In this document: positions 17,513 through 25,856 of the stretch, in pieces | Layout of the letters: every line of letters starts with the position of its first letter | Numbering within the stretch: position 1 is the stretch's first letter | Origin: Protaetiibacter intestinalis | GTDB taxonomy: Bacteria > Actinomycetota > Actinomycetes > Actinomycetales > Microbacteriaceae | Direction of reading: 5' to 3' | NCBI RefSeq assembly: GCF_003627075.1 | Contig: NZ_CP032630.1 | Location: forward strand, 930,001-994,000 | DNA: 64,000 nt | The notes under the pieces: generated by a model | The model's input: the letters and a program-made list of their open reading frames with translations, nothing else | Databases searched by the model: none | Told to the model about the DNA's origin: nothing | Program-made: the position numbers and the translations under genes

Positions 17513-18826
17513 ATGACGTCAGCGCCCGCCACATCCGCCCCCACCACCCGCGAACGCCCGGGGGCCCGCCTCTGGTGGACGGTGGTGCTGGTCGGCCTGG
17601 TCGGCCAGCTCGCGTGGACGGTCGAGAACATGTACCTCAACGTGTTCGTCTACGAGACGATCACCCCCGACCCGACCGTGACCGCCACCCTCGTCGCGTC
17701 GAGCGCCGTCGCCGCCACCCTCGCCACGATCGTCGTCGGCGCGTGGTCCGACCGCACCGGCAGGCGGCGGCCGTTCATCGCCGTCGGCTACCTCGCCTGG
17801 GGCGCCTCCACCGCCGCGTTCGGGCTGCTCGCCCCCGCGGAGGGCGTGGTCGCCGCCCCCTACGTGCTCGCCGCCGTCGTCGGCATCATCGCCCTCGACT
17901 GCGTCATGAGCATCTTCGGCTCCGGCGCCAACGATGCCGCGTTCAACGCCTGGGTGACGGATGCCACCACGCCCCGCACGCGCGGCCGCGTCGACGGGGT
18001 GGTCGCGGTCATGCCGCTGCTGGCGATGCTGCTCGTCTTCGGCGCCCTCGACGGCCTCACCCGGGCCGGCGAGTGGCGGCTGTTCTTCGCGATCGTCGGC
18101 GGCGCGGTCGTGGTGACCGGCGTCGTGTCGTGGTTCCTGGTGCGCGACGTTCCGCAGGCCGCGCGTCCCGCATCCGAGCCCTCGATGCTCGCGCGCCTGG
18201 TGCAGGGCTTCCGCCCCTCCGCGATCCGCGCGAACCCCGCCCTCTACCTGTCGCTGCTGACCTGGCTCGTGGTCGGCACCGCGAGCCAGGTGTTCCTGCC
18301 CTACGTGATCATCTACCTGCAGTACGGCCTGCAGATCGAGTCGTACGCCCTCGTGCTGGGCGTCTCGCTGCTCACGGCATCCGTCATCAGCGTGCTCGGC
18401 GGGCGCCTCATGGACCGCATCGGCAAGCGGCGGATGCTGCTGCCGGCGACCGCGCTGTTCGCGCTCGGGCTCGTGCTGCTGTTCTTCGCCCGCGATATGG
18501 TGTCCGTGATCGTGGCCGCCTCGCTCGCCCTCGGCGGCATGATGACGGCCATCGCCTCGCTCTCGGCGACCGTGCGCGACGAGACCCCGGAGGGGCGGGC
18601 CGGGATGGTGCAGGGCCTGCGCATGGTGACCGTGATCATGGTGCCGATGGTGGTGGGCCCGTTCATCGGCGCCGCGGTGATCACGGGCGCCGGGCGGAGC
18701 TACATCGATCTCGGGGTGGAGCGGCCGGTCCCGGGCGCCGAGATCTTCCTCGCCGCCGCCGTGGTGCTCGTGCTCGTCCCCGCGGTGGCCGTGCTGCGGG
18801 CCCGCGCCGAGAAGCGCGCGCGATGA
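17513..18826 (+). CDS. MFS transporter (glycoside-type sugar transporter candidate)
   Basis: 437 aa with twelve predicted helices. The loop between helices 2 and 3 has WSDRTGRRRPF, the MFS signature, and the central half has GGRLMDRIGKRRM. ATG 17513 is preferred because GAGGA lies 6 bp before it; an in-frame ATG at 17462 would place the operator inside the gene. Its stop overlaps the GH2 start (ATGA), so transporter and glycosidase are translationally coupled. Probably imports a glycoside or oligosaccharide cleaved by the GH2 enzyme. Confidence 0.85.
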   Translation: MTSAPATSAPTTRERPGARLWWTVVLVGLVGQLAWTVENMYLNVFVYETITPDPTVTATLVASSAVAATLATIVVGAWSDRTGRRRPFIAVGYLAWGASTAAFGLLAPAEGVVAAPYVLAAVVGIIALDCVMSIFGSGANDAAFNAWVTDATTPRTRGRVDGVVAVMPLLAMLLVFGALDGLTRAGEWRLFFAIVGGAVVVTGVVSWFLVRDVPQAARPASEPSMLARLVQGFRPSAIRANPALYLSLLTWLVVGTASQVFLPYVIIYLQYGLQIESYALVLGVSLLTASVISVLGGRLMDRIGKRRMLLPATALFALGLVLLFFARDMVSVIVAASLALGGMMTAIASLSATVRDETPEGRAGMVQGLRMVTVIMVPMVVGPFIGAAVITGAGRSYIDLGVERPVPGAEIFLAAAVVLVLVPAVAVLRARAEKRAR

Positions 18827-20583
18827 GCGAGGTCCCGCATCCGGAGTACCCGCGGCCGCAACTGCGGCGTGCCGGGTTCACGATCCTCAACGGCTGGTGG
18901 CGGTGCGCCTTCACCCCGGCGGGCGAGGCGCCCTCCGACTGGGGGCAGCGCATCCTGGTGCCGTTCTCACCCGAGGCGGAGCTCTCGGGCGTGGGGCGGC
19001 AGCTGCAGCCGCACGAGTCGCTCTGGTACCGGAGGCGGATCAGCGCGACGGCGGCACCGGGGCGGCGCACGATCCTGCACTTCGGCGCGGTCGACCAGAC
19101 GTGCCGGGTGCTGCTGGACGGCGTCGAGGTGGCCGCGCACACGGGGGGTTACCTGCCGTTCTCGGTCGACATCACGGATGCCCTGGGCGGGCGGGGCGAG
19201 CACGAGCTCGTCGTCGAGGTGCGCGACGTGAGCGACACCGCCGCCCACTCCGTCGGCAAGCAGCGACTGGCGCGCGGCGGCATCTGGTACACCGCGCAGT
19301 CGGGCATCTGGCAGACGGTGTGGCTCGAGGAGGTGCCCACCCTGCATGTCGCGGCGCTGCGGATGCGCACCCCCGGCATCCGCGCGGGCCTCGCCGAGGC
19401 GACGCTCGAGCTGACGGTCGACGCCTCCGACGGGGGCGCGCATCCGCTCACCGTCGCGGTGCTCGACGGCGGCGAGCGCGTCGCGGAGGCGGGCGGGGTG
19501 AGCGGCGAGACGCTGCGCATCCGCGTGCCGGAGCCGCGCCCGTGGAGCCCCGACGACCCGCACCTCTACGACCTCGAGATCGCCCTCGGCGACGACCGCG
19601 TCACGAGCTACGTGGGCCTGCGCAGCGTCGAGGTGGCGCCGGATACGCACGGGGTGCCGCGCCTGCACCTCAACGGCGCCCCCTACCCGCATCTCGGAGT
19701 GCTCGACCAGGGGTACTGGCCGGACGGCCTCTACACGGCCCCCGACGATGCGGCGCTCGTGCACGACATCCGCAGCATGAAGGAGCTCGGCTTCACGATG
19801 CTGCGCAAGCACATCAAGATCGAGCCGCTGCGCTGGTACCACCACTGCGACCGGCTCGGCGTGCTCGTCTGGCAGGACATGGTGAACGGCGGCGAGCGCT
19901 ACCGCCCCTGGGTCATCACGACCCCGGTGATCTCGCCGCGCATCCGCTTCCCCGACCGCTGGTACCGCGCCTTCGGCCGGGCGGATGCGGCGGGGCGCGA
20001 GGAGTTCCTCGGCGAACTGGATGCGACGGTCGAGCTGCTGCGCAACGTCCCCTCGGTCGTCACCTGGGTGCCGTTCAACGAAGGCTGGGGGCAGTTCGAC
20101 GCCGCCACGGCCGCCGATCGGGTGCGCGCCCTCGACGACACCCGCGTGATCGACCAGGCGAGCGGATGGCACGACCAGCGCGCGGGGGATCTCCGCAGTC
20201 TGCACGTCTACTTCCAGCCGATCCGTCCCGCCCGCTGGTGGGGGCGCGACAGGCGCGCCCTCGTCGTGTCGGAGTTCGGCGGCTACAGCCTGCGGCTGCC
20301 CGGGCACCGCTACCCGGAACGCGAGTTCGGCTACCGCCGGCTCGCCTCGCGCGCCGCGCTGACCCGGGCCTACGAGCGTCTGCACCGTCGCGAGGTGATC
20401 CCGGCGATCGCCCGCGGACTCTCCGCGACCGTCTACACGCAGCTGTCGGATGTCGAGGACGAGTCGAACGGACTGCTCACCGCCGACCGCGGCGAGGTGA
20501 AGCTCGATGCGGATGCGGTGCGCGCGCTCAACGCCGACATCCGCCGCGCCTTCGCACACGCCACTCTCGAGGAGGCACCATGA
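18823..20583 (+). CDS. Glycoside hydrolase family 2 (beta-glycosidase)
   Basis: 586 aa without a signal peptide, so cytoplasmic. The N-terminal jelly roll contains ESLWYRRRISATAA and GGYLPFSVDITDALGG; the TIM barrel has the acid/base motif FNEGWGQFD near residue 424 and the nucleophile motif SEFGGYSL near residue 485. It is shorter than LacZ and closer to compact GH2 beta-galactosidase/glucuronidase-like proteins; exact substrate unclear. Start and stop overlap both neighbours by 4 bp. Confidence 0.9.
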   Translation: MSEVPHPEYPRPQLRRAGFTILNGWWRCAFTPAGEAPSDWGQRILVPFSPEAELSGVGRQLQPHESLWYRRRISATAAPGRRTILHFGAVDQTCRVLLDGVEVAAHTGGYLPFSVDITDALGGRGEHELVVEVRDVSDTAAHSVGKQRLARGGIWYTAQSGIWQTVWLEEVPTLHVAALRMRTPGIRAGLAEATLELTVDASDGGAHPLTVAVLDGGERVAEAGGVSGETLRIRVPEPRPWSPDDPHLYDLEIALGDDRVTSYVGLRSVEVAPDTHGVPRLHLNGAPYPHLGVLDQGYWPDGLYTAPDDAALVHDIRSMKELGFTMLRKHIKIEPLRWYHHCDRLGVLVWQDMVNGGERYRPWVITTPVISPRIRFPDRWYRAFGRADAAGREEFLGELDATVELLRNVPSVVTWVPFNEGWGQFDAATAADRVRALDDTRVIDQASGWHDQRAGDLRSLHVYFQPIRPARWWGRDRRALVVSEFGGYSLRLPGHRYPEREFGYRRLASRAALTRAYERLHRREVIPAIARGLSATVYTQLSDVEDESNGLLTADRGEVKLDADAVRALNADIRRAFAHATLEEAP

Positions 20584-21572
20584 CCGAACGCGAGATCACC
20601 GAGCCGGTGGCGCTGTGCCTGCCGGGCGGCGGCCTGAACCGCGAGGCGGTCGGCTGGAGCCGGACGGCGCTGCACGACACCTCGGGCATCGGCCGCGGCT
20701 TCCGCGACCGGGGGCGCAACAAGCGCTGGGAGTACTGGGCGATCCTGTCGCCCACGCACATCGTCTCGCTCACGGTGTCGTCGCTCGACTTCGCGGGCGT
20801 GCACGGCTTCTGGGTGCACGACCGCCGCACGGGCGAGACGGTCGACCGGGGCGCGGTGGGCGGCCCGTGGACGGCGACGCTGCCCGGCTCGCTCGGCGGG
20901 GGCGGCGCCCGCGCCCGGATGCGGGGGCTCGAGCTCTCGTTCGTCGAGGAGCCGGGCGGCACGCGCCTGCGGGCCCGCGCACGGGGGCTCGCGGTGGATG
21001 TGCTGGCCGCGCGCCCGGAGCCGCACGAGCTCGTGGCGGTCGTGGTGCCGTGGTCGGAGCGCCGCTTCCAGTACACGGTGAAGGATGTCGTGCGCACGGC
21101 ATCCGGAACCGTCACGGTCGACGGGGTGACGACGGAGCTCGGCGAGGCGTGGGCGATCCTCGACCACGGGCGCGGGCGCTGGCACCACTCGGTGCGCTGG
21201 AACTGGGGCGCCGCGGTCGGGCGCACCGACGGGCACCTCGTGGGGCTGCAGTTCGGCGCGAGGTGGACCGACGGCACCGGGATGACCGAGAACGGCTTCG
21301 TGGTCGACGGCCGCACCCACAAGGTGTCGGAGCAACTCGAGTGGGTCTACGACCTCGAGCGCCCGATGGATCCGTGGACGATCCGCGGCACCGACATCGA
21401 GGTGACCCTCACCCCCGAGTACGACCACGCGACGCGCACCGACCTCGGCCCGCTCGGCACGCGCGGCGACCAGGTGTTCGGCGTCTTCGACGGCTGGATC
21501 CGGGTGGGGGGCGAGCGCATCCGCATCGAGCGGCTCTTCGGTTTCGCGGAGGATGTCGCCAACCGCTGGTAG
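20580..21572 (+). CDS. DUF2804 domain-containing protein
   Basis: 330 aa beta-rich protein covering the DUF2804 pattern: LNREAVGWSRTALHDTSG near the N-terminus, NKRWEYWAILSP near residue 49, a central WHHSVRWNWGAA and a C-terminal DQVFGVFDGWIRVGGE. No catalytic function is established for the family as far as I know. Translational coupling to a GH2 glycosidase and MFS transporter suggests it handles the same glycoside or its product. Confidence 0.85.
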   Translation: MTEREITEPVALCLPGGGLNREAVGWSRTALHDTSGIGRGFRDRGRNKRWEYWAILSPTHIVSLTVSSLDFAGVHGFWVHDRRTGETVDRGAVGGPWTATLPGSLGGGGARARMRGLELSFVEEPGGTRLRARARGLAVDVLAARPEPHELVAVVVPWSERRFQYTVKDVVRTASGTVTVDGVTTELGEAWAILDHGRGRWHHSVRWNWGAAVGRTDGHLVGLQFGARWTDGTGMTENGFVVDGRTHKVSEQLEWVYDLERPMDPWTIRGTDIEVTLTPEYDHATRTDLGPLGTRGDQVFGVFDGWIRVGGERIRIERLFGFAEDVANRW

Positions 21573-21589
21573 CCACCCACGCTCGACCC

Positions 21590-21633
21590 TTGACAACGGC
21601 ACTTGTTATTTGCAAGTGTGGACACTGTCCACA
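21590..21633 (+). promoter_or_regulatory. Promoter with two inverted repeats upstream of VOC-HxlR pair
   Basis: TTGACA at 21590-21595 is a consensus -35; AAGTGT at 21614-21619 is a weak -10 at 18-bp spacing. CACTTG (21600-21605) and CAAGTG (21613-21618) form one inverted repeat. TGTGGACA-C-TGTCCACA (21617-21633) is a perfect palindrome over the expected start site. It is a probable site for the HxlR regulator encoded downstream. Confidence 0.65.
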
Positions 21634-21662
21634 TCGGGACGACGAAGCTGCAAGGAGCCACC

Positions 21663-22100
21663 ATGACCGCGATGTTCGTCAACCTGCCGGTGACCGACCT
21701 GGAGCGCGCGAAGGCGTTCTACACGGCGCTCGGCTTCCGAATCAACCCGCAGTTCACCGACCACAACGCCGCGTGCGTCGTCGTCGAAGAGGACCACAAC
21801 TACTTCATGATCCTCGTCCGCGAGTTCTTCCAGACCTTCACAGACCGCCCCATCGGCAACCCCGCCGAGGCCGTCTCGGTGTCGACCGCGATCTTCCTCG
21901 ACAGCCGCGAGGCCGTCGACCAGGCGATCACGGATGGCGTGGCCGCGGGCGGCGTCGAGGAGCGCCCCGCCGCCGACTACGGCTTCATGTACCAGCGCCA
22001 GCTCACCGACCCCGACGGCAACATGCTCGAGTTCGGCTGGATGGATCCGGTGGCCGCCGAGAAGGGCCCCGAGGCGTTCATGGCCGAGCAGCAGGCCTGA
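21663..22100 (+). CDS. VOC-family (glyoxalase-like) protein
   Basis: 145 aa with one betaalphabetabetabeta unit pair of the vicinal-oxygen-chelate fold: FVNLPVTDLERAKAFYTALGF at the N-terminus and DPDGNMLEFGWMDP at the C-terminus. These bacterial proteins include glyoxalase and lactoylglutathione-lyase-like relatives. AAGGAG lies 6 bp before ATG 21663. The HxlR gene follows after 2 bp, forming a two-gene unit behind a palindromic promoter. Confidence 0.85.
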   Translation: MTAMFVNLPVTDLERAKAFYTALGFRINPQFTDHNAACVVVEEDHNYFMILVREFFQTFTDRPIGNPAEAVSVSTAIFLDSREAVDQAITDGVAAGGVEERPAADYGFMYQRQLTDPDGNMLEFGWMDPVAAEKGPEAFMAEQQA

Positions 22101-22102
22101 GC

Positions 22103-22744
22103 TTGGCCGCACGCGACTACGGGCAGTACGACGGGATCACGCGCGCCCTCGAACTGGTCGGCGAGCGCTGGGCGTTGCTCATCGTGCGCGACCTGCTCGT
22201 CGGCCCGCGACGCTACGGCGAGCTCGCCGCGGGCCTGCCGCGCATCCCGAGCAACATCCTCGCGTCACGGCTGAAGGAGCTGCAGGCCGTCGGCGTGATC
22301 CGCCGGATGCCCCGCTCGCGCGTGGTGCTCTACGAGCTCACGCCCTACGGCCGCGAGCTCGAGCCGGTCGTGCTCGCGCTCGGCGCGTGGGGGTTCAAGG
22401 CCATGGGCGACCCGCGCGACGACCAGGTGGTCACTGCCGACTCGATGACCATCGCCCTGCGCACCGCATTCCGGGCGGATGTCGCGGAGTCGCTGCCGGC
22501 GACCGCGTACGCCGCGCGCCTCGGCCCGGCCGAGCTGCTCATCCGGGTCGACGGCTCGCGGCTCGCGGTCGACCGCGGCACGGGCCCCGCCGACCTCGAC
22601 TTCACCGCGGGGCCCGACATCCGCCACCTCATCTCGGGAGAGCTCGCGCCCGCACGCGCCATCGCCACCGGGGTCGTCGAGGTCCTGCGTGGACCCGACG
22701 AACTGTTGGACCGCTTCGCGAGCACGTTCCACCTGGCGGCGTGA
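22103..22744 (+). CDS. HxlR-family regulator with extra C-terminal domain
   Basis: 213 aa from TTG 22103, 2 bp after the VOC stop; no better start codon exists nearby in frame. The first 105 residues are a full HxlR winged helix (ALELVGERWALLIVRDLLVG, RYGELAAGLPRIPSNILASR). Residues ~115-213 form an added domain with ADLDFTAGPDIRHLISGE near residue 165, like the SCP2/sterol-carrier-like tails of long HxlR proteins. Likely autoregulates the VOC operon. Confidence 0.85.
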   Translation: MAARDYGQYDGITRALELVGERWALLIVRDLLVGPRRYGELAAGLPRIPSNILASRLKELQAVGVIRRMPRSRVVLYELTPYGRELEPVVLALGAWGFKAMGDPRDDQVVTADSMTIALRTAFRADVAESLPATAYAARLGPAELLIRVDGSRLAVDRGTGPADLDFTAGPDIRHLISGELAPARAIATGVVEVLRGPDELLDRFASTFHLAA

Positions 22745-22801
22745 CGCGCGGCGTCGCCGCGGCCGCCACCGCCTGAGCCCCGGAGCGAGGAGGATGGGCG
22801 C

Positions 22802-23713
22802 ATGGCCGTCGTGATCGCCTTCCTCGCCAACATCGCGGTCGCGATCGCGAAGACGGCCGCGGCGCTCATCACGGGATCCGCCTCGCTCGTCGCGGAGGCG
22901 CTGCACAGCTGGGCGGATGCGGGCAACGAGGTCTTCCTGCTGTTCGCGGAGCGCTCCGGTCGGCGACGACGCGACCGCGAGCATCCGCTCGGCTACGGGC
23001 GCGACGTGTACGTGTGGTCGCTGTTCGCCGCGTTCGGCCTGTTCACGATCGGGGCCGTGCTGTCGATCGCGGTCGGCGTGCAGGAGCTGCTCGAGCCGGA
23101 GGCCGTCACCGACTACGGCATCGGCTACGCCGTGCTGGCCGTCGCCGCCGTGCTCGAGGGCGGCTCGCTCGCGCAGTCGATCCGCCAGGTGCGACGCGAG
23201 ACCGCGACGCTCGACCGCGAGCCGCTCGACTACGTGCTCAACGGTTCGAACGCGACGCTGCGCGCCGTCGTGTTCGAGGATGTCGCGGCACTCGTCGGGC
23301 TCGCGATCGCGGCGGGCGCCCTCGGCCTGCACCAGGCGACCGGCGTCTCGGCGTGGGACGGGGTGGGGTCGATCCTCATCGGCGTGCTGCTGGGCGTCGT
23401 CGCGGTGCTGCTCATCCAGCGCAACCGTCGCTTCCTCGTCGGCGCGCCTCCCCCGGCATCCGTCCGGCGCGCGGTGCTCGAGCAGCTGCTGCTGCACGCC
23501 GCGATCTCCCGCGTGACCTTCCTGCACCTCGAGTTCGTGGGCCCCGGGCAGCTGCTGCTCGTCGCCGCGGTCGACCTCGTCGACGACGACGCGGAGTCGG
23601 TGGTGGCGGTGCGCCTGCGCCAGGTCTCCGACGACCTCGAGCGCCACGACAACATCGCGATCGCCGCCCTCACCCTCTCGCTCCCCGACGAGCCCTCCCT
23701 CGACCCGGCCTGA
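22802..23713 (+). CDS. Cation diffusion facilitator (CDF) family transporter
   Basis: 303 aa membrane protein. Early helices carry the CDF signature SLVAEALHSWADAGNEVFLL (residues ~30-49); a second metal-site segment NATLRAVVFEDVAAL is near residue 150. The C-terminal ~90 residues form the cytoplasmic domain. The first-site pattern HSxADAGNE keeps H and D but has N where many zinc CDFs have a second D, so metal preference is uncertain. GGAGGA lies 8 bp before the ATG. Ends at a large palindrome. Confidence 0.88.
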   Translation: MAVVIAFLANIAVAIAKTAAALITGSASLVAEALHSWADAGNEVFLLFAERSGRRRRDREHPLGYGRDVYVWSLFAAFGLFTIGAVLSIAVGVQELLEPEAVTDYGIGYAVLAVAAVLEGGSLAQSIRQVRRETATLDREPLDYVLNGSNATLRAVVFEDVAALVGLAIAAGALGLHQATGVSAWDGVGSILIGVLLGVVAVLLIQRNRRFLVGAPPPASVRRAVLEQLLLHAAISRVTFLHLEFVGPGQLLLVAAVDLVDDDAESVVAVRLRQVSDDLERHDNIAIAALTLSLPDEPSLDPA

Positions 23714-23729
23714 TCCTCACCCCGACATC

Positions 23730-23790
23730 GCTGATCGGTCGGTTTCTGGTCTCAAACCGGCGGTTTGAGACCAGAAACCGACCGGTCAGC
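23730..23790. repeat. Family C 61-bp palindrome between convergent genes
   Basis: Arms of 23 bp (23737-23759 and 23761-23783, starting GGTCGGTTTCTGG) are perfectly complementary around one G; including the outer GCTGATC/GGTCAGC flanks the arms are 30 bp with one mismatch. A nearly identical block is at 38707-38767. The sequence shared with that copy runs from the CDF stop codon to about 23798. Confidence 0.85.
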
Positions 23791-23813
23791 GTCACGGGTG
23801 GAGGCGGGGGTGG

Positions 23814-24551
23814 TCAGGTCGCGATGCGGCGGCCGGGGTCGAGCTCGCGCTCGAGGGTGCGCGCCGTCGCGATGACGGCGGGGGCGAAGCGCTCGGCCTG
23901 CGCGCGGGCGGTCGCCCCCGTCACCGAGAGGGCCGCGACCGCGGCACCCCGCCGGTCGCGCACGGGTGCGGCGACGCAGAACAGCCCGTCGAACGACTCG
24001 GCGAGGTCGTAGGCGGCACCCGCCCGGCGCACGCGCGCGAGCTCGGTGCGCAGCGCATCCGGGTCGGTGATCGTCGCCCGGGTGAGGGCGGCGAGCGGAT
24101 GCGCGAGCAGCTCGTCGACGTCGGGTTGCGGGCTGAAGGCGAGGATCGCCTTGCCGAGCGCCGTCGCGTGCAGCGCCCCGCGCCCGCCGAGTCGCGAGTG
24201 CGGCACCCGCAGGTCTCGTGCGCCGATCTTGTCGAGGTACACGAGGTGCCCGCCCTCGCGGATGGCGAGGTTGGCGGTCAGGCCCGTCACCTCGCGCAGG
24301 GCGTGCAGGTGGGCGGAGGCTCCCGCGACGAGCCGGTTGGGCGTGGGGGCCAGCGCCCCGAGCTCGAAGAGCTTGACCCCGAGCCGCACCCCGCGCGGGC
24401 CGCGTTCGAGGGCACCCCAGGCGAGCAGCTCCCCCACCAGCCGGTGCGTCGTCGATCGAGGCACCCCCGCGCGCGCGGCGAGCTCCCGCAGGGTCAGCTC
24501 GGGCCGGTCGGGGGTGAAGGCGTCGAGCAGCTGGAAGGCGCGCGTCAGCAT
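23814..24551 (-). CDS. IclR-family transcriptional regulator
   Basis: 245 aa from ATG 24551 (MLTRAFQLLDAFTPDRPELT). N-terminal winged helix LTLRELAARAGVPRSTTHRL, then the IclR effector domain with [30 protein letters not shown] and SFDGLFCVAAPVRD. Divergent from a Fe-alcohol dehydrogenase/aldehyde dehydrogenase pair with a perfect palindrome between them, so it likely controls those genes. Confidence 0.9.
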   Translation of the reverse strand: MLTRAFQLLDAFTPDRPELTLRELAARAGVPRSTTHRLVGELLAWGALERGPRGVRLGVKLFELGALAPTPNRLVAGASAHLHALREVTGLTANLAIREGGHLVYLDKIGARDLRVPHSRLGGRGALHATALGKAILAFSPQPDVDELLAHPLAALTRATITDPDALRTELARVRRAGAAYDLAESFDGLFCVAAPVRDRRGAAVAALSVTGATARAQAERFAPAVIATARTLERELDPGRRIAT

Positions 24552-24567
24552 CGACGCCGACCCGTCC

Positions 24568-24581
24568 CGTCCCGCGGGACG
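24568..24581. promoter_or_regulatory. Perfect palindrome in the IclR/Fe-ADH divergent promoter
   Basis: CGTCCCGCGGGACG is a 14-bp perfect palindrome located 17 bp from the IclR start and 43 bp from the dehydrogenase start. A plausible IclR operator; unlike the TTC-N7-GAA sites at the other two IclR genes. Confidence 0.5.
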
Positions 24582-24623
24582 CCCCCTGGTCTCGGCCTCG
24601 GCCTGCGCCGCAGGATCGGGGAT

Positions 24624-25856
24624 GTGATCCAGACGACCGCGGGAACCCTGCGCCTGCCGCCGCGCATCCACGTGGGTGAGGGCGCCCGCGCCCAACTGCC
24701 CCGCCTGTTGGCCGAGTTCGGCTCGCGGGTGTTCGCGATCGTCGACCCCTTCGTCGCGACGACGCCCGCCTTCGCCGGTATCCGGCGCGCGCTCGAGGAG
24801 GGCGGGGCCGCCGTCACCCTCGTCACCGAGGTGCAGCCCGAGCTGCCGGTCGCCTCGCTCGACGCCCTCGCTGCGCGCGCCCGGGAGGCCGCGCCCGACG
24901 TCATCCTCGCGATCGGCGGCGGCAGCGTGCTCGACGCCGCCAAGGTGGTCGCGCTGCTCGCCGCCTACGAGGGTCCGCTCAGCCGCTACTACGGCGAGAA
25001 CCTCGTGCCCGGTCCCGTCACCCCGGTCGTCGCCGTGCCGACGACGGCCGGAACCGGTTCCGAGGCGACCCCCGTCGCCGTCGTCACCGACCCCGACCGC
25101 GAGCTCAAGGTGGGCGTCTCGAGCCCGCACCTCGTGCCCGCCGCGGCGATCGTCGACGCGGAGCTCACCCTCGGCGCGCCCGCCGGGGTGACCGCCGCCT
25201 CCGGCATCGACGCCCTCGTGCACCTCGCCGAGTCGTACACGGCCGCCCCCGTCGAGCCGGTCTGGGATGCGGTGCTGCCGGTCTTCACGGGACGCAACGT
25301 CTTCTCCGATGTGACGGCGCTCGACGCCGCCGCGCGCATCGGCCGCTGGCTGCCGGTCGCGGTCGTCGAGCCCGACCATCGGGAGGCGCGGCGGCACCTC
25401 GCCTACGCAAGCCTCGTGGGCGGCATGTCGTTCGGTCCGACGGGCACTCATCTCTCGCACGCCCTCCAGTACCCGATCGGCGCGCTCACCCACACGGCCC
25501 ACGGAGTCGGCACGGGGCTGCTGCTGCCGTACGTGCTGGATGCGATCCGCGTCGACGAGGAGGCGGCCGCGCGCATCGCGGAACTCGGCGCCGCGCTCGG
25601 CTCGACCGCCGCATCCGAGTCGGCGCGCGTCGACGACGCCGTCACGATCACCGCGGAGCTGGGGCGCCGCATCGGCCTGCCGCCGTCGCTCGCGGCGCTC
25701 GGCCTCGACGCCGCCGAGCTGCCGCGGGTGGCCGAGCTCGGCCTCGCCTCCCGGCGGCTCGTGGCGATGTCGCCCGTGCCGGCCGACGCCGCCTTCCTGC
25801 TCGAGATCCTGACCCGCGCCCACGAGGGCGCACTCGCCGAACGGAGCACCCGATGA
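24624..25856 (+). CDS. Iron-containing (group III) alcohol dehydrogenase
   Basis: 410 aa. NAD-binding segment AIGGGSVLDAAKVVA near residue 92 and PTTAGTGSEAT near residue 138. Metal-site residues fall in GIDALVHLAESY (D and H) and SHALQYPIGALTHTAHGVG (two H), all present. GTG start at 24624. The stop overlaps the aldehyde dehydrogenase start (ATGA), so alcohol and aldehyde oxidation steps are coupled. Substrate unknown; the pair could oxidise a diol or hydroxyaldehyde to an acid. Confidence 0.9.
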   Translation: MIQTTAGTLRLPPRIHVGEGARAQLPRLLAEFGSRVFAIVDPFVATTPAFAGIRRALEEGGAAVTLVTEVQPELPVASLDALAARAREAAPDVILAIGGGSVLDAAKVVALLAAYEGPLSRYYGENLVPGPVTPVVAVPTTAGTGSEATPVAVVTDPDRELKVGVSSPHLVPAAAIVDAELTLGAPAGVTAASGIDALVHLAESYTAAPVEPVWDAVLPVFTGRNVFSDVTALDAAARIGRWLPVAVVEPDHREARRHLAYASLVGGMSFGPTGTHLSHALQYPIGALTHTAHGVGTGLLLPYVLDAIRVDEEAAARIAELGAALGSTAASESARVDDAVTITAELGRRIGLPPSLAALGLDAAELPRVAELGLASRRLVAMSPVPADAAFLLEILTRAHEGALAERSTR

